In this document: piece after piece, positions 56,277-64,000 of the stretch | Layout of the letters: each line of letters begins with the position of its first letter | How positions within the stretch are numbered: the first letter of the stretch is position 1 | Origin: GCA-2728135 sp002728135 | GTDB lineage: Bacteria > Pseudomonadota > Alphaproteobacteria > UBA828 | Assembly: GCA_963997635.1 (NCBI GenBank) | Contig: CAXEND010000001.1 | Coordinates: 189,316-253,315 of the forward strand | Length of the DNA stretch: 64,000 bases | Direction: 5' to 3' | The notes under the pieces: generated by a model | Told to the model about the DNA's origin: nothing | Seen by the model: the letters and a program-made list of their open reading frames with translations, nothing else | The model's database searches: none | Made by a program: the position numbers and the translations under genes

Positions 56277-57379
56277 TGGTGACCGACCCACTATTAGAAA
56301 TTCGCTCAATATCTAAGGCATTTGGTAATCTCCAGGCTCTGGATTCAATAGATCTCAAAGTTGATAAAGGTTCTCTTATTGTGCTTCTTGGACCAGCTGG
56401 TGCTGGCAAAACAACATTGTTACGTTGTATAGCAGGCCTTGAAAACCCTGATGCAGGTGATGTGCTGATCAATGGAGACGAAGTTACAAAATGGCAACCT
56501 AACCAACGGGATATAGCAATGATTTTTGATAATCTTGCTTTGTACCCAAATAAGAACGGATATGAAAATATTGCATCTCCACTTCGGATTGCTAAGGCTC
56601 CTAAGGATCAGATTAAAAGTAAGGTTGACGAGGTAGCGGGGTTACTCAAAATTGAGCATATCCTTGACCGTCTTCCGGGAACATTCAGTGGAGGAGAAAA
56701 GCAGCGTGTTGCTTTAGGTAGAGCAATGGTTAGAGAACCACATTTTTACCTACTTGATGAACCCCTTAGTAGTCTTGACTTTATGTTACGCATAGATCTT
56801 AGGACAGAGTTAAAAAGATTGCAGAAAGAGCTTGGGCGAACATTCATCTTTGCTACACCAGACTACACAGAAGCTTTGGCACTTGCTGACCAAGTTGTTG
56901 TTCTAATGGATGGTAAGGTGGCACAGATGGCACCAGCACAGGAGTTGTATGACAAACCAGCTTCTAAGGAAGTTGCCAGGTTTGTAGGAAACCCGGCCAT
57001 GAATGTTGTTGCAGCCCAAATTTCTGGTGAGTCAGGTGACCCAAAACTTATTATTGGAGGTTCTTCAATAGATTTAACTGACTCTGATAAAACAAAGGTT
57101 CCTTCTACAAAAGATGTAGAAATAGGCTTGCGTCCTACTGCAATTACTCTGCTCGAAGGTGACGATAGTGTTGCCGCTGGGTATGCAAAAGTGAGTGGAG
57201 TTGTAAATGATTTAGAGCCATTAGGAATGCATACAACTGTAGGAATTGAAGTCGGAGGCGAGAGTTTAGTGTTTACAGTGGAGGGTGTGAGAGACTATCA
57301 AGATGGTACACCCATTTCCGTAGCAATAGATACTAGTGCACTCCATTACTTCGACCCTACTTCAGGCAGTAGACTTTAA
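56276..57379 (+). CDS. ABC importer ATPase B (missing Q-loop Gln and switch His)
   Basis: A 367-residue ATPase related to the preceding one. Walker A is GPAGAGKTT (39-47), Walker B with E162 is FYLLDEP, and the signature FSGGE (137-141) is near canonical. The Q-loop position is D85 in MIFDNLALYP, not glutamine. The switch histidine is replaced by P195 in FATPDYTEAL. The catalytic site should therefore be weak or dead, while the signature can complete the partner's site. The C-terminal domain is TOBE-like. The gene is translationally coupled to ATPase A. Confidence 0.9.
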   Translation: MVTDPLLEIRSISKAFGNLQALDSIDLKVDKGSLIVLLGPAGAGKTTLLRCIAGLENPDAGDVLINGDEVTKWQPNQRDIAMIFDNLALYPNKNGYENIASPLRIAKAPKDQIKSKVDEVAGLLKIEHILDRLPGTFSGGEKQRVALGRAMVREPHFYLLDEPLSSLDFMLRIDLRTELKRLQKELGRTFIFATPDYTEALALADQVVVLMDGKVAQMAPAQELYDKPASKEVARFVGNPAMNVVAAQISGESGDPKLIIGGSSIDLTDSDKTKVPSTKDVEIGLRPTAITLLEGDDSVAAGYAKVSGVVNDLEPLGMHTTVGIEVGGESLVFTVEGVRDYQDGTPISVAIDTSALHYFDPTSGSRL

Positions 57380-57396
57380 AGGGAAAGAAAAGAATC

Positions 57397-57666
57397 ATGG
57401 ATGGAAAAGGGTTGCCAGAATTTCCTAGAAATGCGATCAATTTTGTAACTGCAACAAATGAACGTATGAGTTTGGCTGTTTCCTTACTTATATGCCTGAT
57501 TTCCCTTATTTGGATGGTAGAGTTGCTACCAGTCGAAGGGTTTCAGAGTGGCGTAGGTGTAGGATTCATATATTTTGTTACAATGATTTGCATGACATTA
57601 GTAATTAGGCCACTCCTACCTCTTGCATTAAAGCTTGTCTGTGCATTGATGAAGAATAAAAAATAG
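57397..57666 (+). CDS. Small two-span membrane protein at the end of the importer operon
   Basis: An 89-residue protein with two predicted membrane spans, about 25-42 (LAVSLLICLISLIWMVEL) and 52-72. It begins 17 bases after ATPase B and has no other domain. Small membrane proteins occur in some polyol importer loci with paired ATPases, where they are named only as DUFs; I cannot say that this is one of them. It may be an accessory subunit of the transporter. Confidence 0.6.
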   Translation: MDGKGLPEFPRNAINFVTATNERMSLAVSLLICLISLIWMVELLPVEGFQSGVGVGFIYFVTMICMTLVIRPLLPLALKLVCALMKNKK

Positions 57667-57701
57667 AGTGTTAATTTATTCCTAATTTTGTCTTTTTATA
57701 C

Positions 57702-58274
57702 CTAATCACCTAGGTGATTTATCCAGCCTGTAATTATAAATTTTGCATCATCTGGTGCGACAATCCCTCTGTGGGTGTGAGTGAAACCGCCTGGCCAAAT
57801 TACAGTTTTCCCCTTCCTTGGTTTGCAGGTAAATTCTTGAAAAACAAATCTGGTACCGCCCCCTTTTTTTATCGTATTTAAATAAGTCATAAAAGCTAGT
57901 GCCCTATGAGAAATATCCCTACTACTACTTTCATAATGTTCACCAAAGAAAGCAGCACCGGCGGAATAACGTTGAATTTGTGGTGGTTCAAGAAATCCTA
58001 GTTTGCCTGTCGCACTCTGAAGTATAGGGAACTCTTTTATGTATTCTTGAAGGCAATTCATTAGATGCTCACGATAGGCTTGAACAGTATTTGCATATGA
58101 ACTGACGGGTAAACATGCGAAGGTAACGTCCTCTGAATCCTTCCAATCTTTATCTACACCCCTTGCACTTCGCCCAGGGCTAGCAAAACCAAGTTTTTTA
58201 GCATCATTAAAACCCTCAATAAGCTGGTCACATAGATTGGGTTGTGGCATTTTATATTCACGTATCCATTTCAT
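57702..58274 (-). CDS. 2OG-Fe(II) oxygenase-type protein
   Basis: A protein of about 190 residues with the double-stranded beta-helix pattern of prolyl-4-hydroxylase-like oxygenases. The metal triad is probably H113-x-E115 in FFGEHYESS and H168 in GGFTHTHRG; the 2-oxoglutarate binder could be K178 in DAKFIITGW. Most relatives have H-x-D, so the glutamate is a variant. I choose ATG 58274 with AGGA upstream over a TTG at 58292. It converges on the importer operon and is followed upstream by a small membrane protein gene. Substrate unknown. Confidence 0.7.
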   Translation of the reverse strand: MKWIREYKMPQPNLCDQLIEGFNDAKKLGFASPGRSARGVDKDWKDSEDVTFACLPVSSYANTVQAYREHLMNCLQEYIKEFPILQSATGKLGFLEPPQIQRYSAGAAFFGEHYESSSRDISHRALAFMTYLNTIKKGGGTRFVFQEFTCKPRKGKTVIWPGGFTHTHRGIVAPDDAKFIITGWINHLGD

Positions 58275-58335
58275 CCAAGCTTGTCCTAACAAATTATTTA
58301 TAAAAACTCTTTATTGGGTAATTTTAATAATGATT

Positions 58336-58917
58336 TTAGCGGCTGCGTCTCTGACGTGCTGCTCTGTCTAACTCATCTTGAACTTTCCTTTGATCTGTTT
58401 TCTCGTTTGGTTGAATTTGATCAGAATTAAGAGTTTGATTGGTTTCCAATGCTCGGCGAAAATCTGCCGGAGAAGGTGATGCTCCCATTGAAGGATTTCC
58501 TCTATCAATTTGATATCGGACAAATTCTTTCCAATCCCCATCTGGGGAATCACAACCAATTCCAATCCGACGTGCAAGCCATATGGACACGCCACCAGTA
58601 GCCCAAAGTTTTTCCCAATTATCAAGACTAGAAAGAGCTAATTTCCATGCTCTTTTTCTAGCACGTCTACGGATCCATCTAATATATCCCCAAAGAATTA
58701 TAGCGACAGCCGCACCTAAGCTAAGAAGTGCTATGATAATTGGTGTAAACGCAAAGTTTAGTATAAGAGCTAATAATATTAATCCGCTTGGAACTACAAT
58801 ATCTGGCCAACTGAATACCGGAGACCCTGGTTTTAAAAGTACTTTATCATAGAAACCAATGGAAATGGTTCCTTTCTCAAGTGCTTTTTTTAATCTTTGA
58901 TAACGCCTATCATCCAT
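58336..58917 (-). CDS. Hypothetical membrane protein
   Basis: A 193-residue protein with a basic N-terminus, a membrane hairpin of two spans at about 40-58 and 59-81, then a very basic stretch (RWIRRRARKRAWK) that would face the cytoplasm. The C-terminal half is soluble and ends in a charged tail (AARQRRSR). I do not recognise a family. It lies 61 bases before the oxygenase gene on the same strand. Confidence 0.6.
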   Translation of the reverse strand: MDDRRYQRLKKALEKGTISIGFYDKVLLKPGSPVFSWPDIVVPSGLILLALILNFAFTPIIIALLSLGAAVAIILWGYIRWIRRRARKRAWKLALSSLDNWEKLWATGGVSIWLARRIGIGCDSPDGDWKEFVRYQIDRGNPSMGASPSPADFRRALETNQTLNSDQIQPNEKTDQRKVQDELDRAARQRRSR

Positions 58918-58983
58918 TTTATGGACGTTCCTCTTTTGGATGTTATTTTACTCAGAGAAAAAGATAGAAAAACCATTTTTGTT

Positions 58984-60120
58984 CTAATTACGAAGACCTG
59001 CTTCTCGCATTAAAGGTAAAACCTTTTTGCCGAAATACTCCATTTCTTCTAAATAGTCGAGCCAAGAAACAATATATCCCTCTATCCCGAGGTTTGATAT
59101 TTTTATCATTTCATCTACAATCTGCTCTGGTGTTCCAACTAGAGGGTATGAGCCCCATCCTGCTATAAAACGTTCACCCATTGCTTGAATAGCAGCCTTA
59201 TTGTCTCCATACGAATAATTTTCGCCCAACATGAGTTCTATTATTGTATTTGTAGCTCCCCAGTCACCTTTATCTACGATATTTTGATAAAGTTGTTTAG
59301 CTTCTTTCTCTGTATCACGACAACATATAAGTCCATAGCTCATCGTGCCACATTTACGGTTATATTCTGCCGCTCTTTTAATAATATCATTTGCCGCCTC
59401 TGCTGCCTGTTCAAAGGTATTTATTGATAAAAAGTTAAAATCAGCATGCCGTGCTGAGAAATCGCGGCCTGCAGGAGATGATCCCGCATTGATAACTACA
59501 GGGCGTGGTTTTTGAATAGGTTTAGGTGAGAGAAAACCTTGATTGATTCGATAAAATTCTCCGTTATAATCGAAGTCATCTTCAACCCAGAGCCTGTCAA
59601 CAACCTCCATCCATTCATTAGCCATTTTATATCGATCATCGTGTGGTAACTGCTCGACTCCAAACATTTCCATCTCAGGTTTAAACCAACCACAAACAAC
59701 ATTAAGTCCAAATCTTCCGTTAGATATTTGGTCAATGGTGGCAGCTTGCTTGGCGGCTAGGATTGGGTGAACTGTTGGAACATGTGATGTTGCAAAACAC
59801 ATAATTTTATCTGTATTACAAGCCATAGCAGTTGCCCAAGTATAAACCTCCATATTTGTTCCGTTAAATTTAGTAGTCCCACCGAAATGGCGCCATCTGC
59901 CTACTGGTACAAGCATCTCAAAACCAAGAGAGTCTGCAAGTTTGGCAATTTTGACATTGTGATCATAGGTAGGTTCAAAGGTCGTTTGGGCATGAGTTAT
60001 AGTACAACCATTTGAACAGTTACTACCAAATACTCCGAGTTTAAAGCGGTTATTGTTAAAGATTGGTACATCACGATAAGGTTCTGTATCACCTTCGATA
60101 TGTTTATTTTTGCTCACCAC
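58984..60120 (-). CDS. LLM class flavin monooxygenase, RutA-like
   Basis: A 378-residue luciferase-like protein with the pattern of RutA/NtaA/SnaA-type monooxygenases. It shows FKLGVFGSNCSNGCTIT (about 26-42), VGRWRHFGGTTKFNG (about 77-91), ATSHVPTVHPILAAKQAATID and WMEVVDRLWVEDDFDYNG, quoted as landmarks. RutA opens the uracil ring; others act on sulfur or chelate compounds. The GTG start overlaps the end of the CoxL-like gene by 17 bases, so the two are translationally coupled and may act in one pathway. Confidence 0.85.
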   Translation of the reverse strand: MVSKNKHIEGDTEPYRDVPIFNNNRFKLGVFGSNCSNGCTITHAQTTFEPTYDHNVKIAKLADSLGFEMLVPVGRWRHFGGTTKFNGTNMEVYTWATAMACNTDKIMCFATSHVPTVHPILAAKQAATIDQISNGRFGLNVVCGWFKPEMEMFGVEQLPHDDRYKMANEWMEVVDRLWVEDDFDYNGEFYRINQGFLSPKPIQKPRPVVINAGSSPAGRDFSARHADFNFLSINTFEQAAEAANDIIKRAAEYNRKCGTMSYGLICCRDTEKEAKQLYQNIVDKGDWGATNTIIELMLGENYSYGDNKAAIQAMGERFIAGWGSYPLVGTPEQIVDEMIKISNLGIEGYIVSWLDYLEEMEYFGKKVLPLMREAGLRN

Positions 60121-62470
60121 TTAAACCCCCATTTCCAGTATCTCTTAAAGTTTTCCATATACGCTCTGAGGTAACGGGCATTGCAGGAAGACTTGCTCCA
60201 GCCTCTTTCAAAGCATCAGATATGGCATTCATAACAGCTACTATACTTCCAACTGTACCTGCTTCGCCAGCCCCCTTTAAACCAAATATTGTGTTGGGGC
60301 TTGGTATGTTGCAATTTGTCATTTGTATTGGTGGAAAATCATCAGCACGAGGAAAACAATAGTCCATAAACGAGCCAGTTAAGAGTTGACCGGTAGAACC
60401 ATCAAATATTATTTCCTCGTAAAGTGCTTGCCCAATACCTTGAGCTATTCCTCCATGAAATTGACCTTCCAGAATAAGAGGATTAAGTACATGACCCACG
60501 TCATCAGCTAGATAGTAAGCTTTAATTTCTACAAATCCTGTTTCTGGATCAATTTCAACCTCACATACGTGGCAGGCGTTTGGAAAGGTGCAGTCAATGG
60601 GTGATGATTTAGCAAATGCATTCAAATTCAATTGTTTTTTTTCAATTTCTTGATTTTCCATTTTTTTGGCCAGATTATGAATATTTATGCTTAGGTCAGT
60701 ACCCGATACTAAAAAATTACCATCAGAGAAGTTAATATCATCAATGGTAGTTTCAAATTCATCTGATGCTATTATTTTTCCTTTTTTGATGATTTCTAAT
60801 GAAGCAGTTTGGATAGCTGCTCCGCAGGTCGCAGCCGACCGGGATCCAAAGGTGCCAATTGCATCATGGATCAGATCTGTGTCTCCAAATTCAATGGTTG
60901 TACGTTCAGGATCAAGGCCGAGGAACTCACCTGCTAGCTGTCTAAAAGCGGTTTCATGGCCTTGTCCATGGTTATGCGAGCCTACAGTGATTTTAGCATT
61001 ACCATTGGAAGTAAAATTAATTTTAGCCACTTCGTGACCAGGGGTTTCCTGTGGGCCATTTGCAATCTCAACAGCATAAGAAATACCTTGGCCGAGTAAT
61101 CGCCCCCGTTTTTTTGCTTCTTCTTTACGAAGATGGAACGTTTTTGTATTTGCCAAGGATAATGCGGAATCCATTACTTTTTTAAAATCTCCACTATCAT
61201 AAACAAATGTAAGCCCAGTATTGAAAGGCATTGCATCAGAACCGACCATATTTCTGTGCCTAAGTTCTATAGGACTTATTCCAACTGTTCTTGATGCAAT
61301 ATCAATTATGCGTTCTATACAATATGTTGCTTCTGGTCGGCCCGCCCCACGATAAGGTGCAATTGGCTGGGTATTTGTAAAAACACCATTGATATTTACG
61401 TCATAATTTCCAATATTATATGGTCCTGAAAGCCCTCCTACATTATTAACCATTATATGTAGGGCAAAACTGTCGATGAAAGCTCCTATTGCACAATACA
61501 TATTGACTCGTAAACCAAGAAAATGACCAGTTGAGTCTAAAGCTAAAGATACCTGTGCTATATTGTCGCGAGCATGATGATCCCCTAAAAAAGAATCACT
61601 CCTGTCTGCAACCCATCGTACGGGTCGATTCAGACGTTTTGACGCCCAAAGAACGAGGCCGAGTTCTCTCTGAACTGAGGCCTTTAATCCAAACCCCCCT
61701 CCTATATCTGGTGATATGATCCTCAAGTCATCTGCCCGAACTCCTAACACATTTACAGCAAGTTCGTTACGGATAAGGTGAGGAACCTGAGTGCCAGTTC
61801 TTAATTGATATTTACCAGTTTTTTTATCAAAAAAGCCAATTGCTGACCTGGTCTCCATTGGGGATGCTATAACCCTAGAGATGGTAAACTCATCTTCAAT
61901 TATATAATCAGCTGTTTCAAAGGCTTTATTTGTTGATAGCGAGTCCCCTAAACTTTCAACAAAACATATATTTGTAGGCTCTTCATCCCAAACCTGTGGG
62001 GCGTCATGTGCTATTGCCTGTCTAATTTGAGTTACTGCTGGAGTGACTTCTACTTCAACATTGATCATTTCGGATGCTTGTTGAGCTATTGATTCATCTT
62101 CGGCTATTACCATAGCAATAGCTTCTCCGATATGATGTATGGAAGATTCTGCCAGTAGTGAATAATTTGGCTCAAAATTTGGGCTTCCATCAGCCTTTAA
62201 TCTTTTCATAAAGGACTTGATGTTTCCTATATTATCTTTTTTTGCTGCTTCGTATGTAAGTATGTCAATCACACCTGTAAGTTTTTTGGCAGCAGCTAAA
62301 TCGATACCAATAATACGTCCAGAGGCATGATTTGAACGAACAATTTTAGCATAGGCAACATTTTCAATTTCACTATCAGTTACATATTGCCCATTGCCAG
62401 TCAAAAAGCGATCGTCTTCAAATCTTTGTGTTGCATCACCAAATCGTAATGGCTTTACCTTGTTTTCCAT
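60104..62470 (-). CDS. CoxL-like molybdenum hydroxylase large subunit
   Basis: A 788-residue molybdopterin-binding subunit of the xanthine dehydrogenase/CO dehydrogenase family. The hammerhead domain covers about 15-125. The active-site loop is PYRGAGRPEATY near residue 370, the pattern of form II-like (non-CO) CoxL rather than the AYRCSFR of true CO dehydrogenase. The catalytic glutamate is in LKGAGEAGTVGS near 733. Such enzymes need an FAD subunit and a 2Fe-2S subunit, but neither gene is in the window on this strand. It overlaps an LLM gene. The substrate is unknown. Confidence 0.88.
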   Translation of the reverse strand: MENKVKPLRFGDATQRFEDDRFLTGNGQYVTDSEIENVAYAKIVRSNHASGRIIGIDLAAAKKLTGVIDILTYEAAKKDNIGNIKSFMKRLKADGSPNFEPNYSLLAESSIHHIGEAIAMVIAEDESIAQQASEMINVEVEVTPAVTQIRQAIAHDAPQVWDEEPTNICFVESLGDSLSTNKAFETADYIIEDEFTISRVIASPMETRSAIGFFDKKTGKYQLRTGTQVPHLIRNELAVNVLGVRADDLRIISPDIGGGFGLKASVQRELGLVLWASKRLNRPVRWVADRSDSFLGDHHARDNIAQVSLALDSTGHFLGLRVNMYCAIGAFIDSFALHIMVNNVGGLSGPYNIGNYDVNINGVFTNTQPIAPYRGAGRPEATYCIERIIDIASRTVGISPIELRHRNMVGSDAMPFNTGLTFVYDSGDFKKVMDSALSLANTKTFHLRKEEAKKRGRLLGQGISYAVEIANGPQETPGHEVAKINFTSNGNAKITVGSHNHGQGHETAFRQLAGEFLGLDPERTTIEFGDTDLIHDAIGTFGSRSAATCGAAIQTASLEIIKKGKIIASDEFETTIDDINFSDGNFLVSGTDLSINIHNLAKKMENQEIEKKQLNLNAFAKSSPIDCTFPNACHVCEVEIDPETGFVEIKAYYLADDVGHVLNPLILEGQFHGGIAQGIGQALYEEIIFDGSTGQLLTGSFMDYCFPRADDFPPIQMTNCNIPSPNTIFGLKGAGEAGTVGSIVAVMNAISDALKEAGASLPAMPVTSERIWKTLRDTGNGGLSGEQK

Positions 62471-62971
62471 AAATTCATCTCACAGGCTTCAATCAAATAA
62501 TGATATTTTAGAAGATACTTTAAGTGAAGAATCTATTCTATAATTATCCATTGTTAAAGACAGAAGACACCTCAAATATCAGCCTGACAGTTATAAGTGG
62601 CTAGAATATTAGATACAGGCAGGGAGAAAAGCCGCAGGAGAGAGGTTAGGGAGGTTTAAGCAGTTTGGCAAGGAATTGACTGCATAATCTCCTACGGCTT
62701 AGAGGTCACAAGTATTGTCGTAGTGTTTCGAACTACATTCCTTTTACGTTTAGGTATTTATTTTAGATCACTTGATACAAATATTTTTTTGAGTTTAATA
62801 AAATAATTAATTTGTTAAGCTAATCCGTTATTTATAATGCAGTAATACTGAATTCTATATTGTCTTAGATAAAAACAGTTAGAGGTAAAACTTAATGCAT
62901 TATCAGCCCAAATATTGGGTCATTATCAAACAGTCTTGTCCCTTTGGCTTTCAAAATAGTGAGGTTTTATT
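62471..62971. other. Divergent intergenic region
   Basis: A 501-base gap between the CoxL-like gene (minus) and an LLM gene (plus). No protein gene is seen. Its one strong structure is the stem-loop at 62629-62700. The right half is AT-rich with short dyads such as CCCAA-ATA-TTGGG near 62908-62920. It should hold promoters for both directions. Confidence 0.5.
62629..62700. ncRNA. Structured stem-loop element, possible ncRNA or leader
   Basis: Arms AAGCCGCAGGAGA (62629-62641) and TCTCCTACGGCTT (62688-62700) pair over 13 positions with one C/A mismatch. Inside, GCAGTT (62660-62665) can pair with GACTGC (62678-62683), one pair being G-U. On the minus strand the outer arm is followed by TTTTC. 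I cannot match it to a known riboswitch. It lies 158 bases upstream of the CoxL-like gene and 271 bases upstream of the LLM gene. Whether it is an RNA, a terminator or an operator is open. Confidence 0.45.
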
Positions 62972-63913
62972 ATGACAATTGCTGTGGGATTAGGTTTTAT
63001 GGAATTTCCATTTTCTTCAGCCGACTCATATTGGAAATGGGTGATGATGTGTGAGGATGGCCATATTGACTCTTTGTGGCAAACAGACAGGTTAGTGTCA
63101 GAAAAACCATTTCTTGAGTCTGTTAGTACTATGGCTGCAATAGCTGGTGCCACTAAAAGGATAAAGTTTGGTATGAATGTAGTGTCGGTCGGTTTAAGAG
63201 ATCCTCTACTTTTAGCAAAACAATGTGCAACAATTGATATGCTGAGTAATGGAAGGCTGTTACCGGGTTTTGGAATTGGAAACATAAAAGCAGCTGATTG
63301 GAAAGCCTCGAATACTGACACAAAGGGACGTGGCAAGCGCACTAATGAGGCCCTTGAGATTATATCAAGGCTATGGAATGAAACCGCTATAAACTTTGAG
63401 GGTGACTATTTTAACTATACAGGTGCTACTATAATGCCAAAGCCTGTCCAAAACCAATTACCAATGTGGATTGGAGGGTCAAGTAAGGCTGCAATTGAAC
63501 GGACTGCTAATTATGGAACGGGCTGGCAGGCAGGTCTTGAGACACCAGAAGAAGTGACGCCTGTTATTAAAGCCATAAAATTAGCTTTACGAGAAAAAAA
63601 TCGTCAAATACCAGAAGATCATTATGGAGCATTTTTCCCTTTTCACTTTGGATCAAAAGATAATAAAGCTGTGCAACAAATCTATTCCACTTTTAGTAAA
63701 AAATTGGGTATTGACCCGGATACAAGGGTTGTTGTTGGAGGAGCAAAAGAAATAATACAGAGAATACGAGAATTTATAGCGGCTGGTACTTCTAAATTTA
63801 TACTGAACCCTATAGGCAATAGTGATGAAGAGATTTTTGACCAGACTAGTCAAATAATATTGCAAGTTTTACCCCTGGTAGAAGAACTTAATCAAAATAA
63901 AAAGAAAGAATAA
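62972..63913 (+). CDS. LLM class flavin-dependent oxidoreductase
   Basis: A 313-residue luciferase-like protein. Landmarks are VSTMAAIAGATKRIKFGMNV (about 51-70), LAKQCATIDMLSNGRLLPGFGIGN in parts, and LPMWIGGSSKAAIERTANYG (about 166-185). GAGG precedes the ATG at good spacing. It is probably followed on the same strand by an enolase-superfamily gene (partial at the window end). F420 or FMN use and substrate cannot be told. Confidence 0.85.
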   Translation: MTIAVGLGFMEFPFSSADSYWKWVMMCEDGHIDSLWQTDRLVSEKPFLESVSTMAAIAGATKRIKFGMNVVSVGLRDPLLLAKQCATIDMLSNGRLLPGFGIGNIKAADWKASNTDTKGRGKRTNEALEIISRLWNETAINFEGDYFNYTGATIMPKPVQNQLPMWIGGSSKAAIERTANYGTGWQAGLETPEEVTPVIKAIKLALREKNRQIPEDHYGAFFPFHFGSKDNKAVQQIYSTFSKKLGIDPDTRVVVGGAKEIIQRIREFIAAGTSKFILNPIGNSDEEIFDQTSQIILQVLPLVEELNQNKKKE

Positions 63914-63949
63914 AATTCAAAATTCGTAATATTTAGGTATAGGTACGAG

Positions 63950-64000
63950 ATGAAAATTAGCAAAATAGAGACAATCTGGTTTACGGATAAGCCTAAACTT
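63950..64000 (+). CDS. Partial CDS, possible enolase-superfamily enzyme
   Basis: A frame opening with ATG at 63950 and running off the right edge: 17 residues, MKISKIETIWFTDKPKL. The start MKIxKIET is typical of mandelate racemase/muconate lactonizing enzymes, but the fragment is too short to be sure. AGG lies upstream. It follows the LLM gene by 36 bases. Confidence 0.4.
   Translation, partial: MKISKIETIWFTDKPKL

Noticed and set aside
57704..57719. Perfect 16-bp palindrome AATCACCTAGGTGATT at the 3' end of the 2OG-oxygenase gene
   Set aside because: A palindrome of this length is expected about once by chance in a 64 kb window, and it lies inside the last codons of the gene. It might add to a bidirectional terminator but shows no loop or T-run.
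1..64000. CRISPR arrays, insertion sequences, prophage or toxin-antitoxin modules
   Set aside because: Looked for regularly spaced repeats, transposase or integrase motifs, phage structural genes and antitoxin-toxin pairs; none seen. The small RHH protein next to fumC has no toxin partner.

Overview
The window reads as a piece of an AT-rich (by eye about 35-37% G+C) alphaproteobacterial chromosome, probably from a marine, compact-genome lineage. The alphaproteobacterial call rests on a circularly permuted (two-piece) tmRNA gene beside sspB and fumC, on the ilvB-ilvH-ilvC ... leuA ... mreBCD-mrdA-rodA order, on hflK-hflC and on small alphaproteobacterial-type proteins (zinc ribbon, RHH_4-like). 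Assignment below class level is not possible from the sequence alone. There is no sign of phage, transposons, CRISPR or plasmid functions.

Layout. 1-6.2 kb: a partial gene, a small zinc-ribbon protein, then a minus-strand catabolic set (class III aminotransferase, hydroxyacid-oxoacid transhydrogenase-like Fe-ADH, DSD1/D-threonine-aldolase-like enzyme, M20 carbamoylase/amidase). 6.4-9.2 kb: divergent two-gene operon whose products look like the small and large subunits of N,N-dimethylformamidase. 9.2-38.5 kb: mostly housekeeping. It holds a tRNA with CAU anticodon, aminopeptidase P, prmA, a UvrD/PcrA helicase, a TauE-type permease, an RHH protein, fumC, a LysE exporter, sspB, the two-piece tmRNA, thyX, the mrp/apbC ATPase, hflKC, a DUF1015 gene, miaA, ilvB-ilvH-ilvC, an EamA permease, leuA and the rod-shape operon mreBCD-mrdA-rodA. 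38.5-64 kb: an accessory catabolic and transport region. It carries four LLM flavin oxidoreductases, a VOC protein, a beta-carbonic anhydrase, a flavoprotein dehydrogenase-ALDH-HIBADH-like cassette, an amidohydrolase plus DUF59 protein of the kind found beside diiron monooxygenases, a Tm-1-like/TIM-barrel pair, a complete ABC importer (binding protein, two permeases, two ATPases, small membrane protein), a 2OG-Fe(II) oxygenase and a CoxL-like molybdenum subunit.

How parts work together. The tmRNA is followed on the same strand by sspB, so the degradation tag and the adaptor that hands tagged proteins to ClpXP sit side by side. The ilv and leuA genes make the branched-chain amino acid pathway, and mreBCD-mrdA-rodA make the elongasome. 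The accessory region suggests a cell that scavenges small nitrogenous and carbonylic organics: formamides, N-carbamoyl compounds, omega-amino acids, tricarboxylates, and substrates of LLM and molybdenum hydroxylases.

Most interesting signals: (1) two ABC ATPases whose altered residues are complementary, predicting one working and one degenerate ATP site; (2) a symmetric two-tier stem-loop just upstream of the binding-protein gene; (3) a GC-rich near-perfect hairpin inside the first codons of the first permease; (4) an orphan monooxygenase-accessory pair; (5) a 13-bp stem structure in the CoxL/LLM divergent gap; (6) a dimethylformamidase operon opposite a carbamoylase/aminotransferase operon. 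All functions are inferred from motifs read by eye; no database search was run.
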